64,000 bases of DNA from contig NC_019866.2 in the NCBI RefSeq assembly GCF_002234675.1, positions 15,095,261 through 15,159,260 of the forward strand. The letters run 5' to 3'. This stretch comes from Oryzias latipes (lineage: Eukaryota; Chordata; Actinopteri; Beloniformes; Adrianichthyidae). The first letter of the stretch is position 1. The number at the start of each line of letters is the position of its first letter. Of the stretch, positions 11,305-21,370 are shown piece by piece. Below the pieces are notes generated by a model. It had not been told where the DNA came from. It did no database searches and saw only the letters and a list, made by a program, of their open reading frames with translations. Made by a program: the position numbers and the translations under genes.

Positions 11305-11844
11305 ATTTGACTGTCAGTCACAAGGCCAAAAAATGCAAGTTGGTGTTGAAGAAACAACACTGCTGCCCCCTGGTGTTACAGAAAGAGAAAGTACAACATC
11401 TGTTGACAATTCAGATTATTCAACATTTTGATATTTCCAACTGGATTTGGAGTTTAAAGTCAATTGTTGTTATTGTGATATTCATTTCATTTACTAATTA
11501 ACATGTTTCATTCAAATCAGCAGAAATAAACATCATTTTTTTTATTTTGTACAAACTAAAATGTGAAATTTCTTATTACAATGTATAAAAATGTGATTGT
11601 TTTTATTCTCCTGTATTTACTGTATGTTCTCAGTCCAATCTCACGTAAAAACACATTTTAAAATAAAAATCTATAAAAAATTAGGACATACATTGAGAAA
11701 TAGTCTTGTAAATCTTGGGCATGAACAGTTTTACTTGCATCATACAAAATAGCCCCAATCCATTCAGATTTTTAATCCAACAGGTTGTCTAATCTAGTGC
11801 AGCTCTTTTATTTTATATGTATTTTTGCATTAAAAATAGATTTG

Positions 11845-12010
11845 AGTGTGCTGTAGTGGTCATCACTCTCAACTCACAGGGAAATGAACCTGGTTTAAAT
11901 CCCAGCTAGAACCTTTGTGAGTAGAGTTTCTTCTCCTCGTGTCTGTGTGGGTTTTCTCCAGGAACTCATCCAATAATCCAAAAACATGCTGTATAGGTTC
12001 ATCTATATCT
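11845..12010 (+). mobile_element. Degenerate tRNA-SINE fragment
   Basis: GTAGTGGTCATCACTCTC and CTGGTTTAAATCCCAGCT (11890-11907, a B-box relic), followed by a body with GTCTGTGTGGGTTTTCTCC, mark the same SINE family as at 5730-6087, in the opposite orientation. It is diverged and partial. Confidence 0.65.
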
Positions 12011-12838
12011 CGAATTTTTCCTTAGAGTGACTGAACTGTTTCTTTTAGGATTTATTCTTATAAACTTTTTTATGTTAATCATTCAAACTTTGCTCTTTAA
12101 AAATAGACTATTCTTAAAGTGATAGTTTGGTATCTATTCAAGAACAAGCAACAATTGTTTACATGATTGGATTTTTGTGTAAAAATGTCTTCAAAATGTG
12201 TTTAAAAAATCATATTAAAAATACACAAGCATAACACAAGCAAACTAGGAAAATAATGACTTTTGGAATAAAATCTAAATTAGGTAGATACCTAAATAAA
12301 TGGTAACATGTTCACATTGTGGAGTAATCCCATATTAGATTGTTTTTTGTTTCTTGAAAGGCTAAAAAATTAAAGGAATTCATAAACGTCACTTTCATGA
12401 AATTGTAACCAGATTCAAGAACTTCATGACTTTTGTCTCCCTCTTGTGAAAATACTGAGATTTGCACTTTTGTCTGTTTCTTAAACTTTGTTTATATAAT
12501 AAAGATATGGCCTTTTAATGACTGTTAAGAATAACTGTATCATGTGTCCTCTAACATTATTGTTGTATTTTTATTTACAATAGAAAGGAAAAAAAATGTA
12601 TGAGAAAACGCTTTAAATGTTTTATTTATGAATTTATTCATTTTATTTAAACAGTGACATTGAATAGAAAATTGAGAAAAAGAGATTTAAGTAATATTGA
12701 GTCATCTTTCATCATAACAATAATGCAAAAAGAAAAATACATGTGAGATAAAATCTTTGAAACTGAATAAAAACAGGTCAAATGTCATCAAAAATCCTGA
12801 GATGCCTGCAGAAAAAGACATCTGTCTCTTTCACATCT
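12011..12838. other. 3' flank of the IgD gene, no other gene seen
   Basis: AT-rich sequence downstream (in - strand direction) of the delta membrane terminal exon. It probably contains the IgD 3' UTR and poly(A) site; I could not fix the cleavage site. Nothing coding is recognised. Confidence 0.5.
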
Positions 12839-12847
12839 TCATTTGAT
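12839..12847 (-). CDS. ighd: IgD membrane exon 2 (TM2), last coding codons
   Basis: A pyrimidine-rich acceptor ending in TTTTCAG is followed by ATC AAA TGA. Joined to TM1, which ends in phase 0 after AAG, it gives the very short cytoplasmic tail K-I-K expected for teleost membrane immunoglobulins. The mu gene has the same terminal codons at 17335-17343. Confidence 0.75.
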   Translation of the reverse strand: MK

Positions 12848-13006
12848 CTGAAAAGAAAAAAACAGATAATGTTTTGAACATCTGGAGACTGTGATGTAAA
12901 ACATGTTTCATTGTTTAATAAATGCATTAGAGTCACAAAACTTTAGAAAATAAGACGAATCACATTCATACAAGACAAGAACAGAATGACTGTTGATGAT
13001 TTTGAC

Positions 13007-13155
13007 CTTTAAAGCTGTGGTGACAGCAGAAAAGATGATGGAGATGAAGAATAAAAGGAGGAAGAAAATGGCCATGCCCCAAGCTTGCATGACTGTGTCT
13101 TGGCTCACATCAGCATGCAGGATGTCATCAAAGAAATGACAGTGTTCCACCGTGT
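13007..13155 (-). CDS. ighd: IgD membrane exon 1 (TM1)
   Basis: This exon encodes an acidic connecting peptide (DTVEHCHFFDDILHADVSQD) and a hydrophobic transmembrane helix (AIFFLLLFFISIIFSAVTTA) that anchors IgD in the B-cell membrane. The acceptor is CTTTCACAG. The donor is the GT of GTCAAAATC, weaker than usual. The exon enters in phase 1 and leaves in phase 0, which fits the two-codon TM2 exon. The transmembrane segment carries small and polar residues typical of the helix that pairs with CD79. Confidence 0.88.
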
Positions 13156-13290
13156 CTGTGAAAGAAGCAGAAGCACATCTGTTACTTCATTGTTGCTTTG
13201 ATTCTTACAGTGGAACAAAGAGATTCCACCACAAAAGTGATGTGACGGATGTAGTTTTTAATAGAGGTGAAGACAGAGCATCAGTGTGAC

Positions 13291-13578
13291 CTGTTTTGGA
13301 GACATTCACAGACAGAGTGGTGTTTCCATGTGTCACCCTGCAGGTGATGGTCACCCCGGGTAAGGAGTCAACTGGAGACAGACGGAGGAAGCTTTGGATG
13401 CTGAACTTTCCATCCGGGCCTCTGTGGGGATGACTATTATTGTAGTTCCACAGCTCTGTGCTTCCATCAGCAATCCAGGTGATGTTAATGGATGCAGGGC
13501 TGAAGCCAAAGACCAGACACACAAGTTCATTTGAACCCTGGAGCAGGACGGCTGATGGTTCACTGTGGGTCACTGAGG
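13291..13578 (-). CDS. ighd: IgD last constant domain (delta-6 in window order)
   Basis: An Ig C1-set domain with the first cysteine in [11 protein letters not shown], tryptophan in NITWIADG and second cysteine in [10 protein letters not shown]. It is present once in the window, since the upstream delta block lacks it, and it precedes the membrane exon. Its family counterpart is the last domain of teleost IgD (usually called delta-7). Acceptor TTTCCTCAG (exon start 13578), with an alternative in-frame acceptor 6 bp further on (13572). The donor is a non-ideal GTCACAC. Phase 1-1. Confidence 0.85.
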
Positions 13579-13665
13579 CTGAGGAAACAGGTCAGAATCA
13601 AATGTTTGGAGGAAACCAATGGAGCTTTTAGGAATATTGACTCTGAAAATGAACTGTAATCTCAC

Positions 13666-13983
13666 CAAAAACATCCTTTATACTGCTTTCAAATGGACTG
13701 TTGGAGGATTCATGTCTCACAACACAAGTATAAGTTGACTTCTTGTCATTAGTTTGAGACACATTCAGTCTGCTGCTCATTGAATAAGAGCTGCTGTCTG
13801 GATCCTTGAATGAAGGACTGTTAATGTAACGAGAAGATGAGAGTTTCTGACCATTCTCCTTCCAATGCACCGAGATGTTAGATGGGAAATAACCAGAAAC
13901 TAAGCAGGTTAGTGTGAGAATGTCAGACACGGAGAGTTCAGCAGCACTTGGTTCCACAATCCTCACAGTTGGAGGATTAAGGT
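13666..13983 (-). CDS. ighd: IgD constant domain delta-5 (downstream copy)
   Basis: A C1-set domain beginning [12 protein letters not shown], with cysteines in [12 protein letters not shown] and [10 protein letters not shown] and the core tryptophan in SVHWKENG. Acceptor TTTTTAG (exon start 13983), donor GTGAGA after 13666, 318 bp, phase 1-1. As far as I can see, the protein sequence equals that of the copy at 21053-21370. In family terms it corresponds to the penultimate domain of teleost IgD. Confidence 0.9.
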
Positions 13984-14028
13984 CTAAAAAGAATGAAGGA
14001 GACAAAAGTAAAAGTCCATTCTTTAATA

Positions 14029-14588
14029 CCGTATTTTCCGGACTATAAGTCGCACTTTTTTTCATAGTTTGGCAAGGGGTGCGACTTATACTCCGCAGCG
14101 ACTTATATTGGAAATAAATTGAAATAAATACATTGTTAACCCTCCTGTTATGTTCATTTGTGAGGAACAGAGATGATGTTCCTGGGTCAATTTGATGTAT
14201 GAGGTATGTTAAGTGTTAAGAGGATGTTAAGTGACTCAGAGAATCAGCAAACTTTTTTTTACAGTAAGATCTTGAAGGCTAACAACATAATATTCTATTT
14301 TCCAATGATTTCATAGATTCAGAAATGCAATAAAAGTGAAAACTGTTTCTACAAATACAGGATGAAAACAGAGTATTAGTTAGCCAATGATGCTTCATGA
14401 AAAGAATAAATAAATAAGTTTGAGAAAAAATTACTGTGAAATTATTAGATAAACAGTCTGCTATGATTGTGTCATATATGGTTGTGAAAGTTAAAATGCG
14501 ACTTATAGTCCAGTGCGACTTATCTGTGTTTTTTTCTACTTTATAATGCATTTTTGGGCTGGTGTGACTTATAGTCCGGAAAATACGG
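14029..14588. mobile_element. pogo/Tc1-type MITE with TA target duplication
   Basis: The inverted ends are CCGTATTTTCCGGACTATAA at the left and its counterpart TTATAGTCCGGAAAATACGG at the right (about 27 bp with few mismatches). TA dinucleotides flank it (14027-14028 and 14589-14590). The paralogous intron at about 21410 lacks it exactly and retains a single TA, which proves the insertion ends. It has no transposase. Terminal similarity to the relic at 4140-4923 suggests a pogo/Tigger parent. Confidence 0.93.
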
Positions 14589-14625
14589 TATTTATTGATC
14601 ATTTCCAAATCAGTTCTGTTTTTAC

Positions 14626-14910
14626 CTGAACAGAGGCTGATGTCCTTTCTGTCACGTTTATTTAGAAACCTGTCAAACACTTCACAGGTGAAGGTCTTCC
14701 CTGTTTTCCACTCTGTCTGAAGAACATCCAGTCGACTGATTACAGTCACACGTCCATTTGTATCCATGCTGATGTCTGTGCTTGATGCTGATTTGGACAC
14801 TGAGTCAGAAAACCAACTAATTTGTGGATTAAAGCCTGATGCAGAACACAGGAGTTTGTGTTGTCCTGACTCTTTACTGGAGACCTGAAGGACTTCCACT
14901 GATGGATCCA
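14626..14910 (-). CDS. ighd: IgD constant domain delta-4 (downstream copy)
   Basis: An Ig domain beginning DPSVEVLQVSSKESGQ, with cysteines in KLLCSASGFNP and FTCEVFDRF and tryptophan in QISWFSDS. Acceptor TCTAATCAG (start 14910), donor GTAAAAAC after 14626, 285 bp, phase 1-1. It differs from its twin (21451-21735) by at least one residue (SDSVSK here, SDSESK there). Confidence 0.9.
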
Positions 14911-15002
14911 CTGATTAGAATGTAGAGAAAAACACATGAAGGATTCAGTCAGTGAAGACATTTGTTAGATTTCTGCTTTTTCTAGAAAAGAACCATTCTC
15001 AC

Positions 15003-15328
15003 CAAAAACACTGATAGCTTTGGACTCAAAAGACTGGCTGGAAAAGCCTTGATGGACTTTGCAGGTGAAACTCTGGTCACTCTTCCAGTAGATGTGAGGA
15101 ACAGAGAAGCTGACACTGACTGTATGTGAGGCTGGAGCTTCAGGAAGATCAACATACTGTTTGTCAGATCAACATACTGTTTGTCAGAAATGTCAGCTCC
15201 TTTGGACTGAAGTGTGACATAGAGGTGCTGTGAGGAGAGCTGTGAAAGGTCACAGTGCAGCTTCACATCATTGTTTTCTGTCTGCAGGTCTGACAGAGAT
15301 CTCCTGATGTCCACCTGAGGAGCTGAAA
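15003..15328 (-). pseudogene. ighd: IgD delta-3 exon, frameshifted (downstream copy)
   Basis: Splice sites are intact (acceptor TTCTGCAG before 15328, donor GTGAGA after 15003), but the exon is 326 bp against 306 bp in its twin at 21828-22133. The excess is a perfect tandem duplication of GATCAACATACTGTTTGTCA (15147-15166 and 15167-15186). Twenty bases shift the frame in the middle of the domain, so the second conserved cysteine (FTCKVHQ in the twin) is lost and the exon exits in the wrong phase. Inclusion would destroy the downstream IgD reading frame; skipping it (phase 1-1 neighbours) would restore one. Confidence 0.92.
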
Positions 15329-15415
15329 CTGCAGAACCTGAAGGATGACAGCAAAAAAAACATGCTTTTTAATACTATAAACTGCAGTGTTTTGTTTTAA
15401 AGTTGATCTTCTCAC

Positions 15416-15706
15416 CTGAAATCTCTACAGTCTTCTCAGCAGAAAAGCAGTGATGCTGAACTTTACATTTCAGAAGTTTCAGGTTTTTCCAGCTGCTGGA
15501 TGGAACTGTCAGTTCACTGATTAAAGTGGTTTTGTTTGAGAATTCATTCACTCTGTCAGTGGATGGTTGTTCCCTGTCCATCAGCCAGACCAGCTTAGCA
15601 GCAACATTGTGGATGAAGCATCTAGCTTTCACATCAGAGTTGGTCATCATCACTGTCTTGAAGCTGGGAATCTCCACATGAATGGAAGGAGGATTGAATC
15701 CAAAGA
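15416..15706 (-). CDS. ighd: IgD constant domain delta-2 (downstream copy)
   Basis: An Ig domain starting FGFNPPSIHVEIPSF, with cysteines in KARCFIHNV and LLKCKVQHH and tryptophan in LVWLMDRE. Acceptor TCCTGCAG (start 15706), donor GTGAGAAG after 15416, 291 bp, phase 1-1. Identical in structure to 22223-22513. Confidence 0.9.
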
Positions 15707-15781
15707 CTGCAGGAATCAAATATCAATGACCTTCTGATAACACTGATCAAAATAGTGATTCAAGTGTTTCCTCACACTTAC

Positions 15782-16102
15782 TGTGACAAATACTTGTTGT
15801 CTTTTCATCTTTGTTCTCCTTGTGAATGAACTTGCAGGTAAAATTGGAGCCTCTTGTCCACTCTTCCATGTTTGGCTCAATCTCAGAGGTCAGACTGTAG
15901 GTCTTCTCTCCCCCCTCCACACTCTGCAGATGTCTTTCTGTGGGCTGGATCTGTGTCAGCTGCTGCTTGTTCTGCTGCCACTCCACACTCAGGTTTTTGG
16001 GAAAGTAACCGTTTAGGGTGCAGATGAGTCTGACCTGTGAGACTCCAAATTCACCTTCCCAGACAGGAAACAGGCTGATGTTTGGAGAAACAACGCGCAG
16101 CT
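15782..16102 (-). CDS. ighd: IgD constant domain delta-1 (downstream copy)
   Basis: A C1-set domain beginning ELRVVSPNISLFPVWEGE, with cysteines in RLICTLNGYFP and FTCKFIHKE and tryptophan in SVEWQQNK. Acceptor TCTATCACAG (start 16102), donor GTAAGTGTG after 15782, 321 bp, phase 1-1. In teleosts delta-1 is spliced to C-mu-1 in the IgD message. This copy lies downstream of the mu membrane exons, the usual position. Confidence 0.92.
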
Positions 16103-17000
16103 CTGTGATAGAAAAGAGATGACATGTTTTTGCATTTGTCCTTCTGAATTTCAGCACTGATTATTTAAAAGCTGATTTAAGCTCATTCATACTAACCTTC
16201 ATGTTTTAGTTTGTAGTCTCAGTTCTAATTGTCATTTTTTAGTGTTTATGTTTACGGCATAGTTGTACTTTTACACAGTTTGGTGTTGAAGAGGGTCGCA
16301 AAAACACAACTGAAAGTCAGTTTCACAGACGTTGAGCTCGACAGGACAGAGTGATCTGGTTATTCAGTTAGAGGAAGCTTTGTTCAACACCCAGCTACCA
16401 AAAAAGTCCAGAAAGACAGAAGTGAAAGGACAGAAAGAGCAGCAGAGCATGGCAGACTGCAGGTGTGAGGTGTGGTTATGCCAGGAACAGAAACAGAGAA
16501 GATGGAAATATCTCATCTTCATTTACATGAGCTTTGTCAAAGGTTTGACTTCAACCGTCAAGTAATTCTAGACTGAAAAAGTTATCGGCTGTAAAATTTG
16601 CACACTGAGTAATGGACCGCTGATTTCAGCTGTTGGGGGTTTGATGAAAACTTCAGAAAAGATAAAACATAGAATGTTACATGAAATCAACCAAACACTG
16701 ACAACATTTGTGTATAAATCTATCTACAAATGCATAAACATGAAGAACTTCACAAAAATGAAACCCCAGAAAAGGATGGAGGAGCAAATAAATTCTTATT
16801 TTCACCATTTTATTTAAATCAGGAAAAGATACAAAGACTTAAAAGTTAAAACAAAGAGTACTTACAGGATGAAATCAGTTTAATAGAAAAAAAAGAGAAA
16901 AGAAAATGGTGGAAAAAAATTGTAATGATCTTTCTGATTCTGTCAGGCTCGACGCGTGGATGCATTAGCAGGAACACAGAGGTAAGTTGAATCAAAGTTT
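16103..17000. other. Spacer upstream of delta-1, duplicated at 22910-23806
   Basis: Non-coding sequence between the mu membrane exons and delta-1. It is repeated nearly identically upstream of the other delta-1 exon. The open frames in it are short and resemble nothing known. Confidence 0.7.
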
Positions 17001-17052
<52 letters not shown>

Positions 17053-17053
17053 T
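17001..17053. repeat. TTTC microsatellite at duplication breakpoint
   Basis: A run of TTTC units (about 12). The other delta block ends in a shorter TTTC run (23807-23841), after which the sequences diverge, so the right-hand breakpoint of the duplication lies in this tract. Confidence 0.9.
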
Positions 17054-17330
17054 AATCTCAAAGCAGCGACTCGAAGCACAAAGAATACAAAACGATCCCG
17101 TGACAGACACTGGGTAGAAGGAACTTAAATACACAGCAACGATGAATAACAGGTGTGTGAACAGGTGCAATTCACAACAGAAGTAAAGGTGGAGGCAACA
17201 CAAACGGGAGAAACCGGAAGTAACCAAAATAAAGGCCCAAAAAAGCCGGAAACCCCACAACCAATCTCGAATGCGAAACAAACTAACCCACCCTGGCCCC
17301 TGAACCTCACAGATTCTTTCTTTTTTCACT
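17054..17330. other. Unique sequence, possibly retroelement-derived
   Basis: A G/A-rich stretch with GGAGAAACCGGAAGTAACC and similar motifs, unlike the surrounding AT-rich introns. It reads like a piece of an LTR-type repeat, but I found no ends or coding sequence. It abuts the mu TM2 exon. Confidence 0.3.
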
Positions 17331-17334
17331 TTTT

Positions 17335-17343
17335 TCATTTGAT
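17335..17343 (-). CDS. ighm: IgM membrane exon 2 (TM2), last coding codons
   Basis: Acceptor CTTTTTACAG followed by ATC AAA TGA. Placed after TM1 (phase 0 exit) it gives a K-I-K-like tail, the same as the delta TM2. Distance and phase fit; no transcript evidence is available. Confidence 0.65.
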   Translation of the reverse strand: MK

Positions 17344-17929
17344 CTGTAAAAAGAGGAAAAAACTTTTTTAATGATAATAATAAAAGATCTGTTCAACAAT
17401 GTTTAGCTGTGAATTTCATCTTTGTCACACATCATAATGTACTGATTAAAAAATGTCAACAAAAATGTTAAAAAATAGCATTAAAGGTTACTTTTTTCAT
17501 TAGTTACTTTGAATAAAACTATTTAAAAAAAGAGAATGATGAATAATTATATTTACAAATATTAAATCTTATCCAGATTGCATCAAATATATATGTCATT
17601 TTCATTGCTTTAAAAAGATTACAGGAAAAAAGAAAAAAAAAACATTAAAATTATATCTTTTATCAACTTTTTCATTTGACATTTTCAGCCTCAGGAATGA
17701 TGTAGACATATTTATAAAAGCTTCTGAAGGTGAAACATGATTTTTATTTTCTGATGATTTCGAGAAATTGTCAAAACAATCTCATCATGTTGAGCAAATG
17801 AATAATAAATTGTTGTAACTATAATTCACAAAATATGTATTTTCAACTTTCAGTTATGCAATACACCTTAACTCTTAAAAATATATTTTAATGCTGACTT
17901 TGTAATAATTTAACCTCTTTTAAATTTAC

Positions 17930-18075
17930 CTTTGACAATGTGGTTCCAACAGTGAACAACAAAGTCATGATGAAGAGGAAGATGAAGGTCAGGGCTGTGT
18001 TTGCCATGTGATCTTCCTCTACTTCCATCTCCTCTTTGCAGGAGCAAACAGTTTCATTCAGAAACTCTGGTGGGA
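17930..18075 (-). CDS. ighm: IgM membrane exon 1 (TM1)
   Basis: This exon encodes an acidic linker (PPEFLNETVCSCKEEMEVEE) and a transmembrane helix (ALTFIFLFIMTLLFTVGTTL), ending SK at the donor GTAAAT. It enters in phase 1 after the acceptor TTACTTTGCAG and leaves in phase 0. In teleosts this exon is spliced to an upstream C-mu exon, bypassing C-mu-4, and in medaka a membrane IgM with only two constant domains has been reported. All C-mu exons here end in phase 1, so several joins are possible. Confidence 0.9.
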
Positions 18076-18825
18076 CTGCAAAGTAACAAATCAATGAACT
18101 GTTGGGATCATCCACACTTCACAGACTGTTCCCAGTATTTCTAGAATGCTCCTTTTCTAAGTCAACACTAGAACCTGTCCTGTCCCAAAGAGCAAAGTGG
18201 CTTTAATCTGGAATGGCATCAGTTAGTGTCTCTACTGTGAATGTCCCATCATCTTCAACTGTCCTGCATGTGTTTACATGATCCTGATCAGTGTTTTCTC
18301 CTTCATTCAGTCAGCTAATGATCCTGACTTGTTATTGAGAAACGTCATTCTTGGTTTGGTTTGCATGACTTGGCTTGTTAGTCAGTAAACTCACAGAGTG
18401 AGTCTGTTCAATAACTGAGAGACCAGAGTTAGAGGATTTGTCTTGTTGGGGGTGCAAGACCCAGTAGAAGACACACAGACACACAGACACACACAAGCTT
18501 TGTTAACACTCTGCTGGAGAATAAGACAAACACAATATTGTTGTATTCAGGAAGATTGTGGTGTTCTGGAGAGTAAAGTGTGATGCTGAAAGATCAGTGT
18601 GTTCAAAATGTACACTAGTGTAACAGTGTCTCACATCACAGCACTGTGACTTCATAGAAAGTCAAACTTTTATACTTTTAACAACAACAGGAAGAGCAAA
18701 CAACAAACATGAACAGTGTTTTTTTATTTTTTTTTTAGTTTTTAATCTGCAATCAAACACAACACAATGACTCATCACAAAGTACAAACAAGAAAGAAAA
18801 CATAGACAACAACAAACAACATCTA
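18076..18825. other. Spacer between secretory and membrane mu exons
   Basis: Contains short CA-rich stretches (about 18470-18500) and presumably the secreted-form poly(A) region near 18700-18825. No other gene is seen. Confidence 0.5.
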
Positions 18826-19214
18826 CTACGCCTTGCACTTTTCAGAGATGTTCAGGTTGAGGTTGACCAGGTTGTTTTTATCAGCTGTGCTGAAACCAAT
18901 GGATCTGACAATGGATCTGGTGGAGTTGGTAATGGACTCGTGGTAAACAGCACAGCTGTACACCACACCAGACTGTTTCCACTGATCATCTGTGAGGGTT
19001 AACTGGCTGTAAACCAAGTAAGATCCTTCTTTCTCTACTGGACTGGTGGTACTGGTCTTGTACTTTGAGTCTACTACATCATCATCAACAAGCCAAGCTA
19101 CGAAAACCTCCTCAGGGAAGAAGTCTTTCACAGAGCAAGTCAGGGTCACCTCTTTGTTTTTAGCATGTTCTACAGGAGGCAACATAAACACTGAAGGACG
19201 CTGAACATGTTCGC
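18826..19214 (-). CDS. ighm: IgM C-mu-4 with secretory tail
   Basis: A C1-set domain beginning EHVQRPSVFMLPP, with cysteines in VTLTCSVKDFFP and YSCAVYHES and tryptophan in FVAWLVDD. It is followed without interruption by the secretory tail, which contains the N-glycosylation sequon N-I-S and the penultimate-region cysteine (ISEKCKA, stop at 18826). That cysteine is used for polymerisation of secreted IgM. Acceptor GGTACTTGCAG (start 19214). The tail makes this the terminal exon of secreted IgM. Confidence 0.95.
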
Positions 19215-19334
19215 CTGCAAGTACCAGAAAACAGAGGAAATAAACAACTGACTGACACAACTGTCATCATTTGTTCTGACTGTAAAGGATTCAAAATATT
19301 TGTGAATGTCAAAATGTAGAAGAAGTGATCGTAC

Positions 19335-19649
19335 TGTTTTGTCTCTTGTATTGGATCTTGAATGGGAAAAGAATGTCTTTATGTTGGACAACACAGTAGC
19401 GTTCGACTCCCTGATGCCATTCATCATATGTGATGTCAAGCACAAGCTCCTCCTTCTTTTTTAACCCTTCAGTCTTTACAGTTCCAGCCATTTCTACGTT
19501 ATCTTCATTCTCCCAAAAAATCTTTTCAAGCTGACCGTTATTTACTTGAATTTGGCATGTTATTTTTCCACTTTGCTTTACAAGAATGTCCCTGTATGTA
19601 GGGCCAATGATATTTATGTCTACAGCTGCCTGAGTACATCCTGCACTTC
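19335..19649 (-). CDS. ighm: IgM C-mu-3
   Basis: The frame opens GSAGCTQAAVDINIIGP after the acceptor TTCATTCAG and contains cysteines in KITCQIQV and ERYCVVQH and tryptophan in KIFWENED. An extra cysteine near the N-terminus could link heavy chains. Donor GTACGATC after 19335, 315 bp, phase 1-1. Its open frame lacks a methionine near its start, so simple ORF calling shows only part of it. Confidence 0.88.
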
Positions 19650-19724
19650 CTGAATGAAGGACAAATGAAAAGTTATCGATCAGAACCTAGATGTTCAATC
19701 ATTGCAGCTGGATGTTCCACTTAC

Positions 19725-20075
19725 CTCCAGAAGATTCTTCCTTGTAGGTGGCATTAGCCTTTTCCAACACGTCAGTATTGTTCACACCTTTCCCCTTGAA
19801 CACACATGTAAATGTTGCTCCAGAAGTCAGCTCAGTGGGGTTTACTGTGAGCAAACTTGCTGCAGAATACAGCTTAGCTCCATTTGTGTCATTTCTTCCC
19901 TCTGAGAAAACACTGGTCTCATCAAGGATGCTGGCTTTTTCACTGCCAACTTTCTGCCAAATGATCTCATGGGTCCTAGGAGAAAAATCTTTGGCAAAGC
20001 AGTAGAAAGAAGCCTGTTGCTTTTCCTCATCAAGGGAAAAACTTGTTGTGAGATTGGGCGACCTAAACAGCACAT
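19725..20075 (-). CDS. ighm: IgM C-mu-2
   Basis: A constant domain starting VLFRSPNLTTSFSLDEEK, with cysteines in FYCFAKDFSP and FTCVFKGKG and tryptophan in EIIWQKVG. Acceptor GTTTTTCAG (start 20075), donor GTAAGTGG after 19725, 351 bp, phase 1-1. It is separated from C-mu-1 by 3.9 kb that contains five delta exons, a highly unusual arrangement. Confidence 0.93.
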
Positions 20076-20951
20076 CTGAAAAACAAACACATACACAAAC
20101 AGATTTTTGCAGAAGCAAAGAACTTTTTTGTGCAAATATATATGCAGAACCTCAGAAAATGACAGTTTTTATAGTATTGAAGATTTTTAAAAATAATAAA
20201 AGACTTTCAGGAAATTGATAATTATGATGCTCCTTAAATAAATTTTAATATTATGATTTTGTTGTGACTTTAATGTGAGGCTTTGTAAATCATGGGAGAG
20301 CATTGATACCTACTTCTGCATATACACTGACAATGGCTGGAAAGCAAACATATATTTAAAGTCATTGTTAATAATGTTAATTAACAGCAAACAGTGAAAC
20401 AGAAACAAAGGTCACAGTTATGAGGAAGATTATTCAGAGACATAAAAACACAGAAACAAACTGCTTATCTGTGAAGGTAAATACAGACACTGAATGTCTT
20501 TTTTTTAACTCCACTGTTTTATTTAGTAAATTTGTGCAAAAGGAAATTTAAAAATTTCTTTTAGATTACTGATATTTTTTTGTAATAAAACTTAGACATT
20601 TTTTCTTTCCTTCATTAAATCTATATGATAATTTTTACATTTACAGAAAATGCCAAGGAAATTATCAAATAAGTCCTTAAAATTGGGTATATAATAAAAT
20701 ATAATAATGATACAGTAATTAAAGTTTATTAATATACAACATTATAGAAGTTAAAATGACTACTAGAGAGACTATGATCATTAATCTTTAATTATGTCTA
20801 AAACTCTATTTTACATTGAAAAATGTGTTTGATAAAAGAATATCTAAATATAAATACATCAATTACAAAAGCTTTAATTTCTTAAGGTCTAAATTATACC
20901 AAAGCAAAGAATCAAATTTAAAGTGTTGCCAAAATTTTCAGTTGTTTCTTT
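20076..20951. other. Intron sequence between delta-5' and C-mu-2, no gene seen
   Basis: Strongly AT-rich, without recognisable coding or repeat structure. Confidence 0.6.
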
Positions 20952-20983
20952 AAAATACGGTATTTATTGATCATTTCCAAATC
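20952..20983. repeat. Stray MITE end plus delta-intron piece at the duplication junction
   Basis: The stretch (key bases AAAATACGG TATTTATTGATC) matches 14580-14611, the right end of the MITE and its flank inside the delta-4/delta-5 intron. Here it directly abuts the left end of the delta block, so it marks a recombination junction that involved another, MITE-bearing delta block. Confidence 0.8.
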
Positions 20984-21052
20984 CAAAAATGTTTGGAGGA
21001 AACCAATGGAGCTTTTAGGAATATTGACTCTGAAAATGAACTGTAATCTCAC

Positions 21053-21370
21053 CAAAAACATCCTTTATACTGCTTTCAAATGGACTGTTGGAGGATTCAT
21101 GTCTCACAACACAAGTATAAGTTGACTTCTTGTCATTAGTTTGAGACACATTCAGTCTGCTGCTCATTGAATAAGAGCTGCTGTCTGGATCCTTGAATGA
21201 AGGACTGTTAATGTAACGAGAAGATGAGAGTTTCTGACCATTCTCCTTCCAATGCACCGAGATGTTAGATGGGAAATAACCAGAAACTAAGCAGGTTAGT
21301 GTGAGAATGTCAGACACGGAGAGTTCAGCAGCACTTGGTTCCACAATCCTCACAGTTGGAGGATTAAGGT
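21053..21370 (-). CDS. ighd: IgD constant domain delta-5 (upstream copy)
   Basis: Same 318-bp phase 1-1 exon as 13666-13983, with the same splice sites (acceptor TTTTTAG, donor GTGAGA). The next acceptor downstream on the - strand belongs to C-mu-2, about 1 kb away and also phase 1. A mu-delta-mu hybrid would therefore be in frame. Confidence 0.88.

Larger units (their letters stand above)
13602..17053 (-). repeat. Delta-block duplication, downstream copy
   Basis: Spacer plus delta-1 to delta-5, ending on the right in a TTTC microsatellite. It matches 20984-23841 almost base for base. Known differences are a 560-bp MITE (14029-14588), a 20-bp tandem duplication in delta-3 (15147-15186), a longer TTTC tract and a few substitutions. 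The left junction lies near AATGTTTGGAGGAAACCAAT (about 13601). Confidence 0.95.

Noticed and set aside
16332..16565. 77-codon open frame conserved in both duplicated blocks (also 23139-23372)
   Set aside because: Conservation reflects the recent DNA duplication; the frame has no domain and lies in an intronic spacer.
16846..17338. Open frames containing repeated K-E-R-K residues
   Set aside because: They are produced by the TTTC microsatellite and have no splice or domain context.
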